Part shown: positions 43,865 to 55,574 of the stretch, one piece after another
How positions within the stretch are numbered: the stretch's first letter is position 1
Layout of the letters: each line of letters begins with the position of its first letter
From: Bostrychus sinensis
Lineage: Eukaryota; Chordata; Actinopteri; Gobiiformes; Eleotridae
DNA length: 64,000 nt
Reading direction: 5' to 3'
NCBI GenBank assembly: GCA_020698575.1
Contig: CM036253.1
Span: 34,445,719 to 34,509,718 of the forward strand
Made by a program: the position numbers and the translations under genes
The notes under the pieces: model-generated
Seen by the model: the letters and a program-made list of their open reading frames with translations, nothing else
What the model was told of the DNA's origin: nothing
The model's database searches: none

Positions 43865-44775
43865 CAGAGAGGAGGCTGAGGGATGTAGGGAGAAAGTTGA
43901 AGGATGTAGGGAGAGGGTTGAGGAATGAAGGGAGAGAGTTGAGTGATGTAGGGAGAGGGATGCAAGGAGAGAGTTGAGGGATGTAGGGAGAGGGATGCAA
44001 GGAGAGAGTTGAGGGATGTAGGGAGAGGGATACGAGGAGAGGGTTTAGAGACGTAGGGATAGGGTCGAGGGATATAGGGAGGGGGGTGCAAGGAGAGGGT
44101 TGAGGGATGTAGGGATAGGGTTGAGAGATATAGGGAGAGGGATGCAAGGAGAGGGTTTAGGGATGTAGGCATAGGGTTGAGGGATATAGGGAGGAGGGAT
44201 GCAAGGAGAGGGTTTAGGGATGTAAGGATAGGGTTGAGGGATATAGGGAGGGGGATGCAAGGAGAGGGTTGAGGGATGTAGGGATAGGGTTGAGAGATAT
44301 AGGGAGAGGGATGCAAGGAGAGGGTTTAGGGATGTAGGGATAGGGTTGAGGGATATAGGGAGGAGGATGCAAGGAGAGGGTTGAAGGATGTAAGGATAGG
44401 GTTGAGGGATATAGGGAGGGGGATGCAAGGAGAGGGTTGAGGGATGTAGGGATAGGGTTGAGGAATATAGGGAGGGGGATGCAAGGAGAGGGTTGAGGGA
44501 TGTAGGGATAGGGTTGAGAGATATAGGGAGAGGGATGCAAGGAGAGGGTTTAGGGATGTAGGGATAGGGTTGAGGAATATAGGGAGGAGGATGCAAGGAG
44601 AGGGTTGAGGGATGTAGGGATAGGGTTGAGGAATATAGGGAGGGGGATGCAAGGAGAGGGATGAGGGATGTAGAGATAGGGTTGAGGGATATAGGGAGAG
44701 GGATGCACGGAGAGGGATGAGGGATGTAGGGAGAGGGATGAGGAATTGTAGGGAGAGGGATGCAGGGATGATAAG
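43865..44775. repeat. Purine-rich minisatellite with ~60-bp higher-order unit
   Basis: Built of gatgcaaggagagggtt, gagggatgtagggatagggt and tgagggatatagggag(g/a)g blocks. The full unit of about 56-60 bases repeats about 15 times, with variants of ttgag/ttaag and with or without a whole sub-block. Long minus-strand frames rich in Pro, Ser and Leu are by-products of the array. Confidence 0.95.
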
Positions 44776-45032
44776 GAGATGAATCTGTTGGACTCCTAAA
44801 CTGGACTCCCTCCGGCCCCTGTGCCTACAAATTCTGTGCATAAAGATGAACAGAACCAGAGACAAAGGGCAGCCCTGAGTCCACCATGCTATAGGAGCAG
44901 TTCTGACTTACTGCCGGCTGTGAACCAAGCTATTCTGGTCACTCGGGGACCGGACAGCCCTTAGTGTCTTGGAACACAATGTCATTCAAAATTACAGCTT
45001 TTTCTGAATATCATGGCAGTAACACATCTCCC

Positions 45033-45091
45033 TGTCACAGGTGTCACAGGTGTCACAGGTGTCACAGGGGTCACAGGTGTCACAGGGGTCC
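45033..45091 (+). repeat. 9-bp tandem repeat (ggtgtcaca)n
   Basis: About six copies of ggtgtcaca, two with ggggtcaca. Small array, intergenic. Confidence 0.9.
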
Positions 45092-45234
45092 ATGACATAG
45101 CCATGTCAATGGTCTGTCTGTACCCTTGTCCACTGGAGGCTTCTAAACCACTCTTTTATTTCCATATCCACTGTATGCTTTATTATTATAGGTCTGCTGT
45201 CAGGTAGCACATGGTCAGCAGAATGGTGCGACCA

Positions 45235-45640
45235 CATCAACAAACAATTAATCAACACTTATTTATACAGCCCTTCACAGCACTTGATGTGACCTGTGCT
45301 TTCCAGTAAAATCAAATTAAAAATATCAATAATGATAATAAAATAAGACATAACAATAAAATTAGAAAAAATATAGATACATTGATACAACAAAATATAA
45401 ATTAAGTGTCACAGTATTACTAAGTGTTGAAAGCCAGTCTGAATCAATAAGTTTTAAGCATGGATTTAAAAAGTTCAGGGGGCAGCATGTTCCAGAGTCT
45501 GGGCCATCCACAGAGAAGGCCCAGACACATGGGCACTGGAGTATCTGATGACTGGTGTTGCAAAAGTTGAAGACTTGTCTGTGATCTGTTTGAAAAGATG
45601 GATTTAATGTTTCCTCCAGGGGACATTGTAAAGTTTTATC
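45235..45640 (-). repeat. Probable nonautonomous element fragment
   Basis: The stretch around 45250-45300 (tatttatacagcccttcaca) and 45470-45540 (gttccagagtctgggccatc, cacagagaaggccc) resembles parts of fish elements in which a shell of untranslated sequence is common. No ends or coding part were found. Low certainty. Confidence 0.4.
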
Positions 45641-46229
45641 TAATCTTTGTGTCTCATGGCTTTTTAGAATACAGTATAAATACAAGAATACAGACTTTTC
45701 CTAGTCGCTTCATGTATACTCTTTATTTTGTTCAAATCTGTTTTCCTCTGTGTTTCTATAAAGCTTCAGCTATAGTCCCAAGGTTTGAGGTAAGTCCATC
45801 CAGACTTGTGGGCCATGGCCTGTTAGCCCTGCTCTGGTCCCATGCAGTTACATGTAAAATATAATCCAATGACAAGATCTGTATCATTAGAAAAAAAAAA
45901 ACAGAATGAGGTGGTCCACCCTCTGGAGCCGGACGACTCCTCAGGATGACCGTGATAAGGGCCGTCCCAGTGGACTGACCGCCCAGCTCTAATCACCATC
46001 CTGTCATCTCTTTAATGTGCTTCATATCAGTTCATCTGAGCCCTGCCCAGTGCTTCCGTATACAAACCTTCATCTGCTCAGAACATCACGATCTGTCTGC
46101 AGTAAAAGTACTGTTGCCTCACATTAATACTGCAGTGTAGGTGGAAGTAACCATCTAAATACTGGAGTAAGAAGGAATTACTACTCAGGATACTATGATA
46201 TATTGGGGGGGTACATATTTAGAGAAGGT

Positions 46230-46800
46230 CACAGTGTTCCTCTTCCTCCCACCATCCAAAGAAACACATACAGTATATACTGTATGTACAGTATATACTG
46301 TATGCACTGTACACAATGGCTTACAAAAGCTTCCATCCCCCTGAGCATTTTTCCTTTATTGTTGCCTTACAACCAGGAATTTAAATGGATCATTAAGAGG
46401 TTTATGTCAGTCACTTTACATCACATGAAGACTATGGAAATGCAAAATATGTTTTATTGTGAAGCAAACAAGAAATATGACAGAAAACAAAAAGCTTGAG
46501 TGTGCAGTATCCATCCCCTTTCTAAACAGACCCCTAAATAAGATCAGGTGTTACTCACCCTCAGAAGTCACAGAAATAGTTAAATAAAAATAATAATAAA
46601 AAAATCAAAAATCATTACAACATGTAAAAGATAAGGAACCACAGCAAACCTGCCTAAAGAGGACCATCTAAAACTCACAAACCGGGCAAGGAGTGCATTC
46701 ATCAGAGAGGCAACAATAAGACCAAAGGTGACCCTGAAAGATCTGCAGAGCTCCACAGCAGAGACTGTTGTATCCAGGGCCAGCTCTAGGATTTTAGAGG
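46230..46800 (+). mobile_element. Tc1-like transposon fragment
   Basis: acaatggcttacaaaagctt followed by ccatccccctgag resembles the terminal repeat of a fish Tc1-like family. The segment 46635-46770 reads on the + strand as a transposase N-terminal piece (LTNRARSAFIREATIRPKV-like) with breaks. The 3' half is absent. A palindrome tacagtatatactgta sits at 46268-46300 just before it. Confidence 0.5.
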
Positions 46801-46981
46801 CCCCACTCAAGATTTTGGTTGTGGCTCCCTAAATACTGCAAGCGCAAACACCAAATAACACTAATATGTAATAAATAATATTTAGTATAGAGTAATTCAT
46901 CATGATTAAAGAAAGAAAAACATAAATTCAAACAAACAACACATTTTAAGACACATTTTAAAACATATGACACCACATGCA

Positions 46982-47004
46982 GACACACACACACACACAC
47001 ACAC
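46982..47004. repeat. (AC)n microsatellite
   Basis: About 11 ca units; intergenic. Confidence 0.9.
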
Positions 47005-47237
47005 AGATTTGTTCTGCCTCAGTAAACCTGTTTTTTTATATTTTATATTTTATAAATTCCTGTCCATACATAAAATTGACATTAAGCTTATCATATACTA
47101 TAAAATATAATAATATAATATAAAATATAGACAAAAACCTAACAAATAAAAAACACTAATTGGCTAGCATTTGACAAAGACTAATCACAGTGGCCAGTGA
47201 GCAAATAAGTAAATGTCAAGCCATGATTATCATTATA

Positions 47238-47460
47238 ATTATGGCAGAAGCTCAGTTGGTAGAGATGCTTGCCCACTGATTCAAAGGTTGGTGGTTCGAT
47301 CCATGCTCCCATCGTTGCATACTGTCATTGTGTCCTTCGGCAAAACACTTAACCCTCCTTGTCTCCAGTGTTTGCGTACACTGGTGTATGAATGTGTGAG
47401 TGCTTGTGAGTGTGAATGGGTAAATGGTTGCTTGATGTGACCATAGAGACAGTGACCACC
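47238..47460 (+). mobile_element. tRNA-derived SINE
   Basis: The head region resembles a tRNA gene: A-box-like agctcagttggtagag at about 47249-47265 and B-box ggttcgatcc at about 47292-47301. The body is cattgtgtccttcggcaaaa and cacttaaccctcc. These are internal RNA polymerase III promoter motifs. It is not a functional tRNA gene because the acceptor stem does not close. Confidence 0.82.
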
Positions 47461-48479
47461 TACTGTTTTTCTTCACATCTGGAGCATTTATTGGAGTAAA
47501 CATGAATCAGCGACAGTATAACTGTTGAGTTTTATACAGCATTGTGTTGTAAAGAGTCCCTGATGGGACTCATGGAGAATGACTGTGAGAGTGAACGTCA
47601 GTCTGTGTGTGTCTCTACATGTTAGCCCAGCTACTAACTGAGGATAGTTGAGCATGTAGCCCGCCTCAGGCCCTACGCTGCAGGATAGGCTCCCTGTGAC
47701 CTGTACAATTTAGAAAATAAAATAATTAGAACAATACCAGAAAAAGCAGTGATGAGGACTAAATGAACCAAATGTCAGGATTCCTCACTGCAGAAGTAGA
47801 GTTTTACCCAGCGGAAAGCACAGACAGGGGTCAGAAAGCAGACCTCTGTGCATCAGTGAGTTGGGATAATGTGAATTAACACTCTCAGTTAGAAGTATGT
47901 AATGAACAAGATAAAGGCTGTAATGGTGAAATGTAATTTTGTGTTATTCTCTTACAGAGGTCCACTGCCATTCACTTATTACCATTGTACTCCTGCATAT
48001 GTATTGTTGTATTTCCAGTGTTAGTAGTATTGTTATTGCACCATTTTGATGCTGTTTCATGTGCTGTATTAGTTAAGCATTACTACTTTATTAATGTTTC
48101 ATTCTTTAATAATAAGCTCATATGAATCAGTGCAAGATTGTAAATATCAGTGTTAATTCCAGAACTATAAACTATTTATATATTGAATCATTGTTAATGA
48201 CATATTTTGTAAAGCTTTATTACTGTGTAATAAGCGTGAGGTGTTACAAAAGTGTTGTATCCTATTGGAGGGTTTCATTTATCAAACTTTTGCTCAGAAT
48301 CTCCTTTGATCCCTGTATAGTTTGATGGCTGACTCTTGTGTGTGAATAAGCTGCACACATGCACAGTACATTCTGAAGTCAGGACCCCCCCCCCCCCCCC
48401 ACCCTCCCCTCCCCCCTCTGGAGCCGGAGCAGTGCTTCATGTGGTCTCTGGGTGTTTGCTGTTTGTTTCCTGTCACACA
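47461..48479. other. Intergenic, nothing recognised
   Basis: Mostly unique AT-rich sequence, with a run of about 18 C at 48386-48403. No coding frame, RNA gene or repeat boundary was seen. Confidence 0.4.
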
Positions 48480-48673
48480 GGAAGTGCACGCCCTGCTGCA
48501 GCGCTGCTCATTGGACCAACAGTCATTTTGGGGGGAACAAACAAGTAATAATCGGGTCTGGTCAGAGGGCGGTGACAGTGGAGCATAGATAGAGGAGTGG
48601 GACTGGCCAGGACAAGGACCAAAGCTCTGGAGCGGGCTGGGTCAGGACAGAAGACGGTGGAGAGGAGAGAGAG
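48480..48673 (+). promoter_or_regulatory. Possible promoter with first exon of an unknown transcript
   Basis: A reversed CCAAT (attgg) at about 48510, GC-rich flanks and a purine-rich leader end in a good donor, gag/gtgagc, at 48673/48674. No downstream coding exon can be tied to it, and the sequence right after is a CT-rich minisatellite. It may be a noncoding RNA or an alternative 5' exon of a distant gene, or chance. Confidence 0.3.
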
Positions 48674-48796
48674 GTGAGCTCGCACACACACAAACTGATG
48701 CAGAGGTCTTCACGTCTGGTTTTACTCTGGTTTTATAGGTTCGTTTTTATTGTTTTATTGTTTTCTTTATGTTTTCTTTATCTTTATGTTCCAGGT

Positions 48797-49712
48797 TCAG
48801 ACTGATCTCAGTCCTCTCTCAGACCTCTGTCTGTCCTCTCTCAGTCCTTTCTCAGTTCTCTCTCAGACCTCTGTCCGTCCTCTCTCAGTCCAATCTCTCT
48901 CAGACCTCTGTCTGTCCTCTCTCAGTCCTTTCTCAGTTCTCTCTCAGACCTCTGTCCGTCCTCTCTCAGTCCAATCTCTCTCAGACCTCTGTCTGTCCTC
49001 TCTCAGTCCAATCTCTCTCAGACCTCTGTCTGTCCTCTCTCAGTCCAATCTCTCTCAGACCTCTGTCTGTCCTCTCTCAGACCTTTCTCAGCCCTCTCTC
49101 AGTCCTGTCAGTCTTCTCTCAGACCTCTGCCAGTCCTCTCTCAAACCTCTCTCAGTCCTCTGTCAGTCCTCTCTCAAATCTCTCTCAGTCCTTTCTCAGT
49201 CCTCTCTGAGTCCTCTGTCAATCCTCTCTCATACCTCTCTCCGTCCTCTGTCAGACCTCTGTCAGTCCTCTCTCTCAGACCTCTCTCACCCCTCTGTCAA
49301 TCCTCTCTCAGTCCTTTCTCAGTCCTCTCTCAGACCTTTCTCAGTCCTCTCTCAGACCTTTGTCGGTCCTCTCAGTCCTCTCTCAATCCTCTCTCAGACC
49401 CCTCTCAGTCCTCTCTCAGTCCTCTCTCAATCCTCTCTCAGACCCCTCTCAGTCCTCTCTCAGACCTCTCTCAGTCCTCTCTCAGACCTTTGTCAGTCCT
49501 CTCAGTCCTCTCTCAATCCTCTCTCAGACCCCTCTCAGTCCTCTCTCAGATGTCTGTCCGTCCTCTCTCAGACCTCTCTCAGTCCTCTCTCAGACATCTG
49601 TCCATCCTCTCTCAGACCTCTGTCAGTCCTCTCTCAGACCTCTCTTAGACCTCTCACACCTCTCACACCTCTCTCAGTCCTCTCTCAGACCTCTCTTGGT
49701 CCGGTCACTCCC
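48797..49712 (+). repeat. CT-rich minisatellite (ctctctcag units)
   Basis: Long array of cctctctcagtcctctctca, gacctctgtc and similar 10-12-base units arranged into irregular higher-order repeats; the first 270 bases contain four near-identical copies of a roughly 60-base block. The + strand is almost devoid of A/G runs, a strong strand asymmetry. The 327-codon open frame through it (SLSDLCLSS repeats) is an artefact of unit length. Confidence 0.95.
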
Positions 49713-49792
49713 AATCCTTGTACCAGTGTTTGATACTGAAGTGACACTGGAGGGGTTTGGGGGAGGCTGTGCCACAGGAGACACCTACTGTG

Positions 49793-49820
49793 ATTACTAC
49801 TATTACTACTACTACTACTG

Positions 49821-49857
<37 letters not shown>
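49793..49857 (+). repeat. (tac)n microsatellite
   Basis: About 20 tac triplets with one tgc interruption. Opposite-strand frames read poly-Ser/Val. Confidence 0.95.
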
Positions 49858-49959
49858 CAAGGGGAAGAGTCTTGCTGACAATGGATTGCTGCTGAGGCTC
49901 AAAGTCCTCATCTCTCATGAAGAAAATATTCTGTTTGAGGCTGCACTCTTTCTCTAGAG

Positions 49960-51190
49960 CAGTGCTTCTCTACTACTCTTCACACCAAGAACCATCTTCA
50001 GAGACTAACTCTATAGCCTAGATTTTTTAAACTAAAGAACAGCATGGAGATTAACAGAAAAATGCATTAAAGAAGGACAAGACAGGGACTAAACCAGGAC
50101 TAAACCAGGTCCAAACCAGGGCTAAACTAGGTCTAAACCAGCACCAAACAAGTACTCATCTAGGACTTAACTAGGTCTACATCAGGTCTAAATCAGTACT
50201 AAACCAGATAGGCTTCTCATTGGTTTTAACAGACACCAACACATTAGCCTGCCTGAGGAGATAAGGCTGCCACCATTAATAATTGATTAATTTATTTTAT
50301 TTATGACTTTATTTATTACTCTAATCTCTGACTGACTGTTTGTCTAAATATCTATAAGCCTTTATATGTCTTTACTTTGTTGATTTTATTGCCTTATTTA
50401 TGCTGTTTGCTGTTATCTCTTTCTGTGCAAGAAAGTGTAAAAGAATCTCCTGCATTGTCTCGTGTCTCTGTTTTATTTTATTTTATTTTACTGGTGTCTT
50501 ACATACTACTGCTGTTTATATCACTGACACTTCATCTCAGTTCTGTGACTTGATTGACACACTGTTTCAGAAGATTCATCATGTTTTCAGTCAAAAACAC
50601 ATGTCCACACTGGGTTCCATTCTGTGTCTGATGATACATTTCATCATCCAATCAACTCAGCCTGAAACAGTAGACTGTGGATTTAAGCACATTTCATGAA
50701 AATCTAAATCATCCACTGCACAACAGTTCATACAGTAAACCCCAACAGTCATTCATCTTCTCAAAATAGCATTCAAAACTCTTCAAAAATGCTCATAAAC
50801 TGATCATAAACTTTTTAATTTTTCACACAGACTGAATCCTGATTTTTTTCCAGTGTGGACCTGTTATTCTACTGAAAACATTATAAATTCACTGAAACTG
50901 TGGCTTATTAGGAAGCATTTTCAAAACGAGACCCAGAGTTTAAAGAGAGAAATCTACTGGAGTTTCAAGTTTGAAAAAGGGATAAATTGATCTACAAAAA
51001 CTGTATCGGATGGAAGTAAAAACAGGACATGAGAATGCATGAAAAGTTGAGTGAGAGAATAATCACATGAGGTCTCTAAGCATCACTATTTTAATACAAA
51101 AACTCACATCAGGTCTCGACAGTGAAAATATCTCTTCCTGTTCATTTGTCTGGGTGAAGTCTGAACACGAGGCTCAATGCAGAAAGTATT
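49960..51190. other. Intergenic; degenerate (ggactaaacca)n tract
   Basis: The stretch 50085-50210 is an imperfect tandem array of 11-12-base ggactaaacca units. The rest shows no recognisable gene; the longest + frame (50400-50699) has no family features. Confidence 0.5.
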
Positions 51191-51195
<5 letters not shown>

Positions 51196-51260
<65 letters not shown>

Positions 51261-51263
51261 GTG
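51196..51263. repeat. (gt)n microsatellite
   Basis: About 33 gt units with one gc interruption at 51256; probably length-polymorphic. Confidence 0.96.
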
Positions 51264-53079
51264 AAATGAAGGATTGAGAATATGAAATAGTTTGAATGTA
51301 GTTTATTAATTTTGATGCAAATAAATAGTTTAGTGGGATGTTTGAAAAAGCCTTTTGCAATGTTTTTCTTTCTTTTTTGTTTGTTTGTTTTGTTTTTTGT
51401 GAACAAAAAGAGAATTTCAGATGAAGAAATGTGGAAAACTCTTCAAAATAGGATTCACCACAGAGTCATTCATTTCAGGAAATATGTCTGGAAAGTGTGC
51501 CTGACACTTTATCACAGCTGCTTTATTTTGCTTGTGCGATGATGAAGTAAAGCCTTAGTGTTTTTAGGTGAGACATTACAGCTCATTTTTTTTAGTGTTG
51601 AGACTTAGATTTTTACACTGAAATAAAGAACATGTCTAATCCACACATTCATTTGTTTATTCCATTACATTTATTTTTTCATTTGTGTCTATAGATTTCT
51701 GTCTGAAACATTAACTTCAAGGTTTTACCAAAATGAGATGACAGATATCGCCACTTCAGTAGCACCTAATTTTCTAGTCTTATACTTAATTATATTTCGA
51801 AGGTTTTTACAGAGGGATTTATTGATATGACTCAGAGCCACTAATGGAATATTTTACTTTTTTAAGGCTATTGGCAGTATTTTCTTATTTACTAAACACA
51901 AATAAGATATCTATAGTTGCCGCTGTAAAATCCTTTCATCTAAAATGTCGACAAAATGATCCAAGGATTTTAAACTTGGCTCTATCCAATATTAATAAGT
52001 TTTATTTTTGTTTTAATGTACTTTATGTAAATGTGCACATATTTAAGTCAATAATGGCTTATTTGCATATTAAAATATAAAATTACACAATCATACATTT
52101 TTGTATGTTAACACCAGTGAGACAGTGGAAAGGTTTCAAAATGATATTTGTTGGTTTAACTGGCATTTTACCCTCTTCACCTGCAGTGTCTCACCTTAAA
52201 TGACTGGATATTAAAGTTCAGTAAAAAATGAAGTGTAACAGTCATTCATACACAGACACTCTGGCTCGATTTGCATGGAATGGTACAAAAGTACCCCCAA
52301 CTGGTCCGAACACATCTAAAGAGAAAAAAGTCAGATTTGGCCAAAAAAAAAAAAAATCACTCTGTGAACCACAAAAAATAGTGTCCTATATTCAAATAAT
52401 AATAAAAAAAATAAAAGAAAGTTTTTCCACAAACTGATAAAATTTACAACAAAATTCTAGCTTGTCACCCCAATCACAAAAGTCAAAAGGACCCATGCCT
52501 TATTGTGTACAGTTTTGCCAAGGCAATGCAGAAAACCCCAGGGGTGGTTCTAGGTCACCCCTGTGAAGTGTCCTAAATGTCTTAGGAAACTCACACATTT
52601 TATTGTAAATTTGCTTCAAGTTTTAACTGTAATTTTTAAAATAAGTCTCAGTCAGTTTTCATCAAAATGTCACATGTACCCCTCAGCAACAAGGTTGGCC
52701 CCACTGTGTAGTGTGGTTTAGCAAGATAAACAAAGACAAAATGTCTATCATCAATATGCAGATTTTTTGGTGTTGTAGGATACATACAGTGAGATCATGG
52801 ACCTTGTCACTGATATAAATGATCAGGTTCAACAATTGTGTTCTTTTGGGATATTTGCTATGAAAATACTGTATAACTGATACAGTAACACTGGTTCCTG
52901 AAAACAGCCAATAGAATATAAAATATAGAATATAGAATATATAGTACATGTGGAAAATATAGGTCACACATTACTGATTATACATAATTCACAATAGTCA
53001 GTTTGCAAGAACAATAAGTTCAACTTAACTGCTTTGACCTAAATATCTTCCTGATTAACCAGAAATAGAAAATCACACA
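51264..53079. other. Intergenic, nothing recognised
   Basis: AT-rich unique-looking sequence. Repeated atagaatata at 52918-52940, otherwise no repeats or frames of interest. Confidence 0.4.
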
Positions 53080-53219
53080 GTACAAAAATAGAGCTCTGGG
53101 GCACGCCTCTTACGTGCTTACGTCCCTATTCCGTGGGCGGAGCTTAACAGCAGTAGCCTCAGACCAACACACACCGCGGAACCAAAACTGAGCCCAACAC
53201 ACAGAGCGGACTTTTCCAG
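53080..53219 (+). promoter_or_regulatory. bcl2l12: Candidate bcl2l12 promoter and noncoding first exon
   Basis: Local CpG-rich segment with a GC box gggcgg at 53135-53140 and a tidy exon-like end, gcggacttttccag, followed by donor gtacga at 53220. The next exon acceptor in the correct orientation that leads to coding sequence is tcctgcag at 59110, 9 bases before the bcl2l12 ATG. The link to bcl2l12 is inferred from position only. Confidence 0.5.
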
Positions 53220-53508
53220 GTACGAACTCTTGTGTTTCCCGGGTTAGAGTGGCTCTCTGAGGGGTACAGACCACACCACCGACCGGTGAGTCCGTGCGCT
53301 CTGTTTCGGGTCAGTTTGAGCCATCTTTGTCCCAGTTTCTTGTGTGGAAGTATTTCCTGGTGACGGCAGGCGGTCACCGGGCACCTCCGCTTCATTCACG
53401 CGAAGTGAAAGCATTTACGGCAAATGTACGACAGTGTAAGAAACTTTGGAACTAACTCAGGACTTACTTCACCCTGAGAGGAGATGAGCTGAAAACGTCT
53501 GTTAAGTA

Positions 53509-53933
53509 CTGCGGTCAGGCCAGCCGGCGTTTGTTTTTCCGTGGTCAAGTGAGCCGCTCCTAAATTTTGAGTGCGCTAATATAGCATTGTTTACGGCAGT
53601 TGTCGTGCCGCTGCCAGGGGAGCGACACACACGAGAGTAACCACAGAGAGTTTAGAAGCACATTTACACAGCTTTTTCACTAATTTAACAAAATATGCAT
53701 TTATTATGAAAAGGATATTTTGTATGAATTATTACCTAACTAAATCTGCTGAGTGTATAAGGTGGAATTATATCGCATCTATTTCTCTATAAGCCTAAGA
53801 AATGACTGACTGTGCTGTGTACTTCTACCACCATTACCTCTGGTACTACTTTCACACCATGAAATACTTTTTTCATGAAGTTAGTAATGACTAAAATTAA
53901 ACTCATTATGTACTGTATCATACTGTATTTGAG

Positions 53934-53974
<41 letters not shown>

Positions 53975-54980
53975 TAAAAAGTACACAATGAAACCTGCGT
54001 AAACCACTGAGAGCATGAAGTACTTTTACTGTGTACTTTTTGTGTAATTGTACTTTAAAGTACAGAGTAATGCATACAAATAGACAAAATATTATCATTT
54101 TGAAGTTGAATAAAAAACTTATTTCAAAAAAGTACACAATGAAACCTGCTTATACCTGTTAAGTACATCCAGGACTACTACCACTGACAGCATGAAGTAC
54201 TTTTACTGTGTACTTTTTGTGTAATTGTACTTCAAAATACAGAGTAATGCATGCAAATAGACAAAATATTATGATTTTGAAGTTGAATAAATAAAAGTAA
54301 AAGTACTTCATGCTGTCAGTGGTAGTAGTCCTGGATGTACTTAACAGGTATAAGCAGGTTTCATTGTGTACTTTTTTGAAATAAGTTTTTTATTCAACTT
54401 CAAAATGATAATATTTTGTCTATTTGTATGCATTACTCTGTACTTTAAAGTACAATTACACAAAAAGTACACAGTAAAAGTACTTAATGCTCTCAGTGGT
54501 TTACGCAGGTTTCATTGTGTACTTTTTAATTTTTATATATATATATATATTCAATCTCAAATACAGTGTGATACAGTACATAATGAGTTTAATTTTAGTC
54601 ATTACTAACTTCATGAAAAAAGTATTTCATGGTGTGAAAGTAGTACCAGAGGTAATGGTGGTAGAAGTACACAGCACAGTCAGTCATTTCTTAGGCTTAT
54701 AGAGAAATAGATGCGATATAATTCCACCTTATACACTCAGCAGATTTAGTTAGGTAATAATTCATACAAAATATCCTTTTCATAATAAATGCATATATTG
54801 TTAAATTAGTGAAAAAGCTGTGTAAATGTGCTTCTAAACTCTCTGTGGTTACTCTCGTGTGTGGCGCTCCCCTGGCAGCGGCACGACAACCGCCGTAAAG
54901 AATGCTATATTAGCGCACTCAAAATTTAGGAGCGGCTCACTTGACCATGGAAAAACAAACGCCGGCTGGCTTGACCGCAG
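53509..54980. repeat. 1.47-kb near-perfect inverted repeat (palindrome)
   Basis: Left arm 53509-54206 and right arm 54297-54980 are reverse complements with few mismatches, spaced by about 90 bases. Both arms hold the GC-rich outer part (ctgcggtca(g/a)gccagccggc), an (at)n tract and a repeated aagtacacaatgaaacctgc module. In the left arm this module occurs twice in tandem (53979-54129 and 54130-54297), so the spacer is itself part of the unit. TTAA lies a few bases outside each arm (53502-53505 and 54984-54987). Confidence 0.93.
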
Positions 54981-54987
54981 TTTTTAA

Positions 54988-55093
54988 GTTTAGAGGGAGA
55001 CCCAGAGACCTGATCAGAATCCTAAAGCTCAAGTTAGTCTCAGCTGTCCACAAGTTACTGCCTCTCGTGTTAAGAACTATGGAAACAAGACAG
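54988..55093 (+). other. Possible noncoding or short coding exon next to the palindrome
   Basis: The stretch after the right arm (gtttagagggagacccagag ... ggaaacaagacag) is open in one frame (FRGRPRDLIRILKLKLVSAV, HKLLPLVLRTMETRQ) and ends at a good donor, cag/gtacct at 55093. It could be part of the bcl2l12 5' untranslated region. No family match; weak. Confidence 0.3.
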
Positions 55094-55574
55094 GTACCTT
55101 TTATATTAACTTCATATGAACTTAAAATAGTTATAATAATACTTTTGTTATTTTAAACCAAACTAACACAGTCAAAATGTCAGTGGTCTTTTAAATTAAA
55201 ACCTGGAACCTGGGCCAGATACAGACACACACTGACAGCTTCACCAGTAAATGTAACAGACTAAATGTAACTCATTACTGCTCAGTGCCCACCTCAGACT
55301 ATGGGACATTTCGACTCTCCAGTTCATCTGTACATAGATGTTGTTTGGATGGTGGGAGGAAGAGGGGAGGACCCAGAGATTGAGATGGAGGATACTAGGG
55401 CAGGCAAATGCTTCAATTTGGGTTATGGATATGATTTTTCAGTAGTGATGTGCAAAGTCGTTAGTCTTAGTACAGTAGACACATAGTAGACAGGGCATTT
55501 AGCCATGAGAACCACATAGGGAGGTTGTGAACCCAATCACTAACAAAAAAATTATAAGGTTCAACTTTGTTAAC

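Noticed and set aside
43809..44865. Overlapping minus-strand frames rich in Pro, Ser, Leu and Tyr
   Set aside because: They are by-products of the purine-rich minisatellite read on the opposite strand.
47238..47310. A functional tRNA gene
   Set aside because: A- and B-box-like motifs are present, but no acceptor stem or proper anticodon arm closes. The continuing body shows it is a SINE.
48750..49878. 327-, 146- and 172-codon frames rich in Ser, Leu and Pro
   Set aside because: They follow from the CT-rich minisatellite and the tac microsatellite, not from a gene.
50400..50699. 99-codon hydrophobic + strand frame
   Set aside because: No splice sites, family similarity or codon pattern supports it; it is AT-rich intergenic DNA.
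54366..54702. Conserved-looking frames repeated on both strands at 53787-54137 and 54366-54608
   Set aside because: The same translation appears twice only because the two palindrome arms are reverse copies. The frames include microsatellite Ile-Tyr repeats and have no family match.
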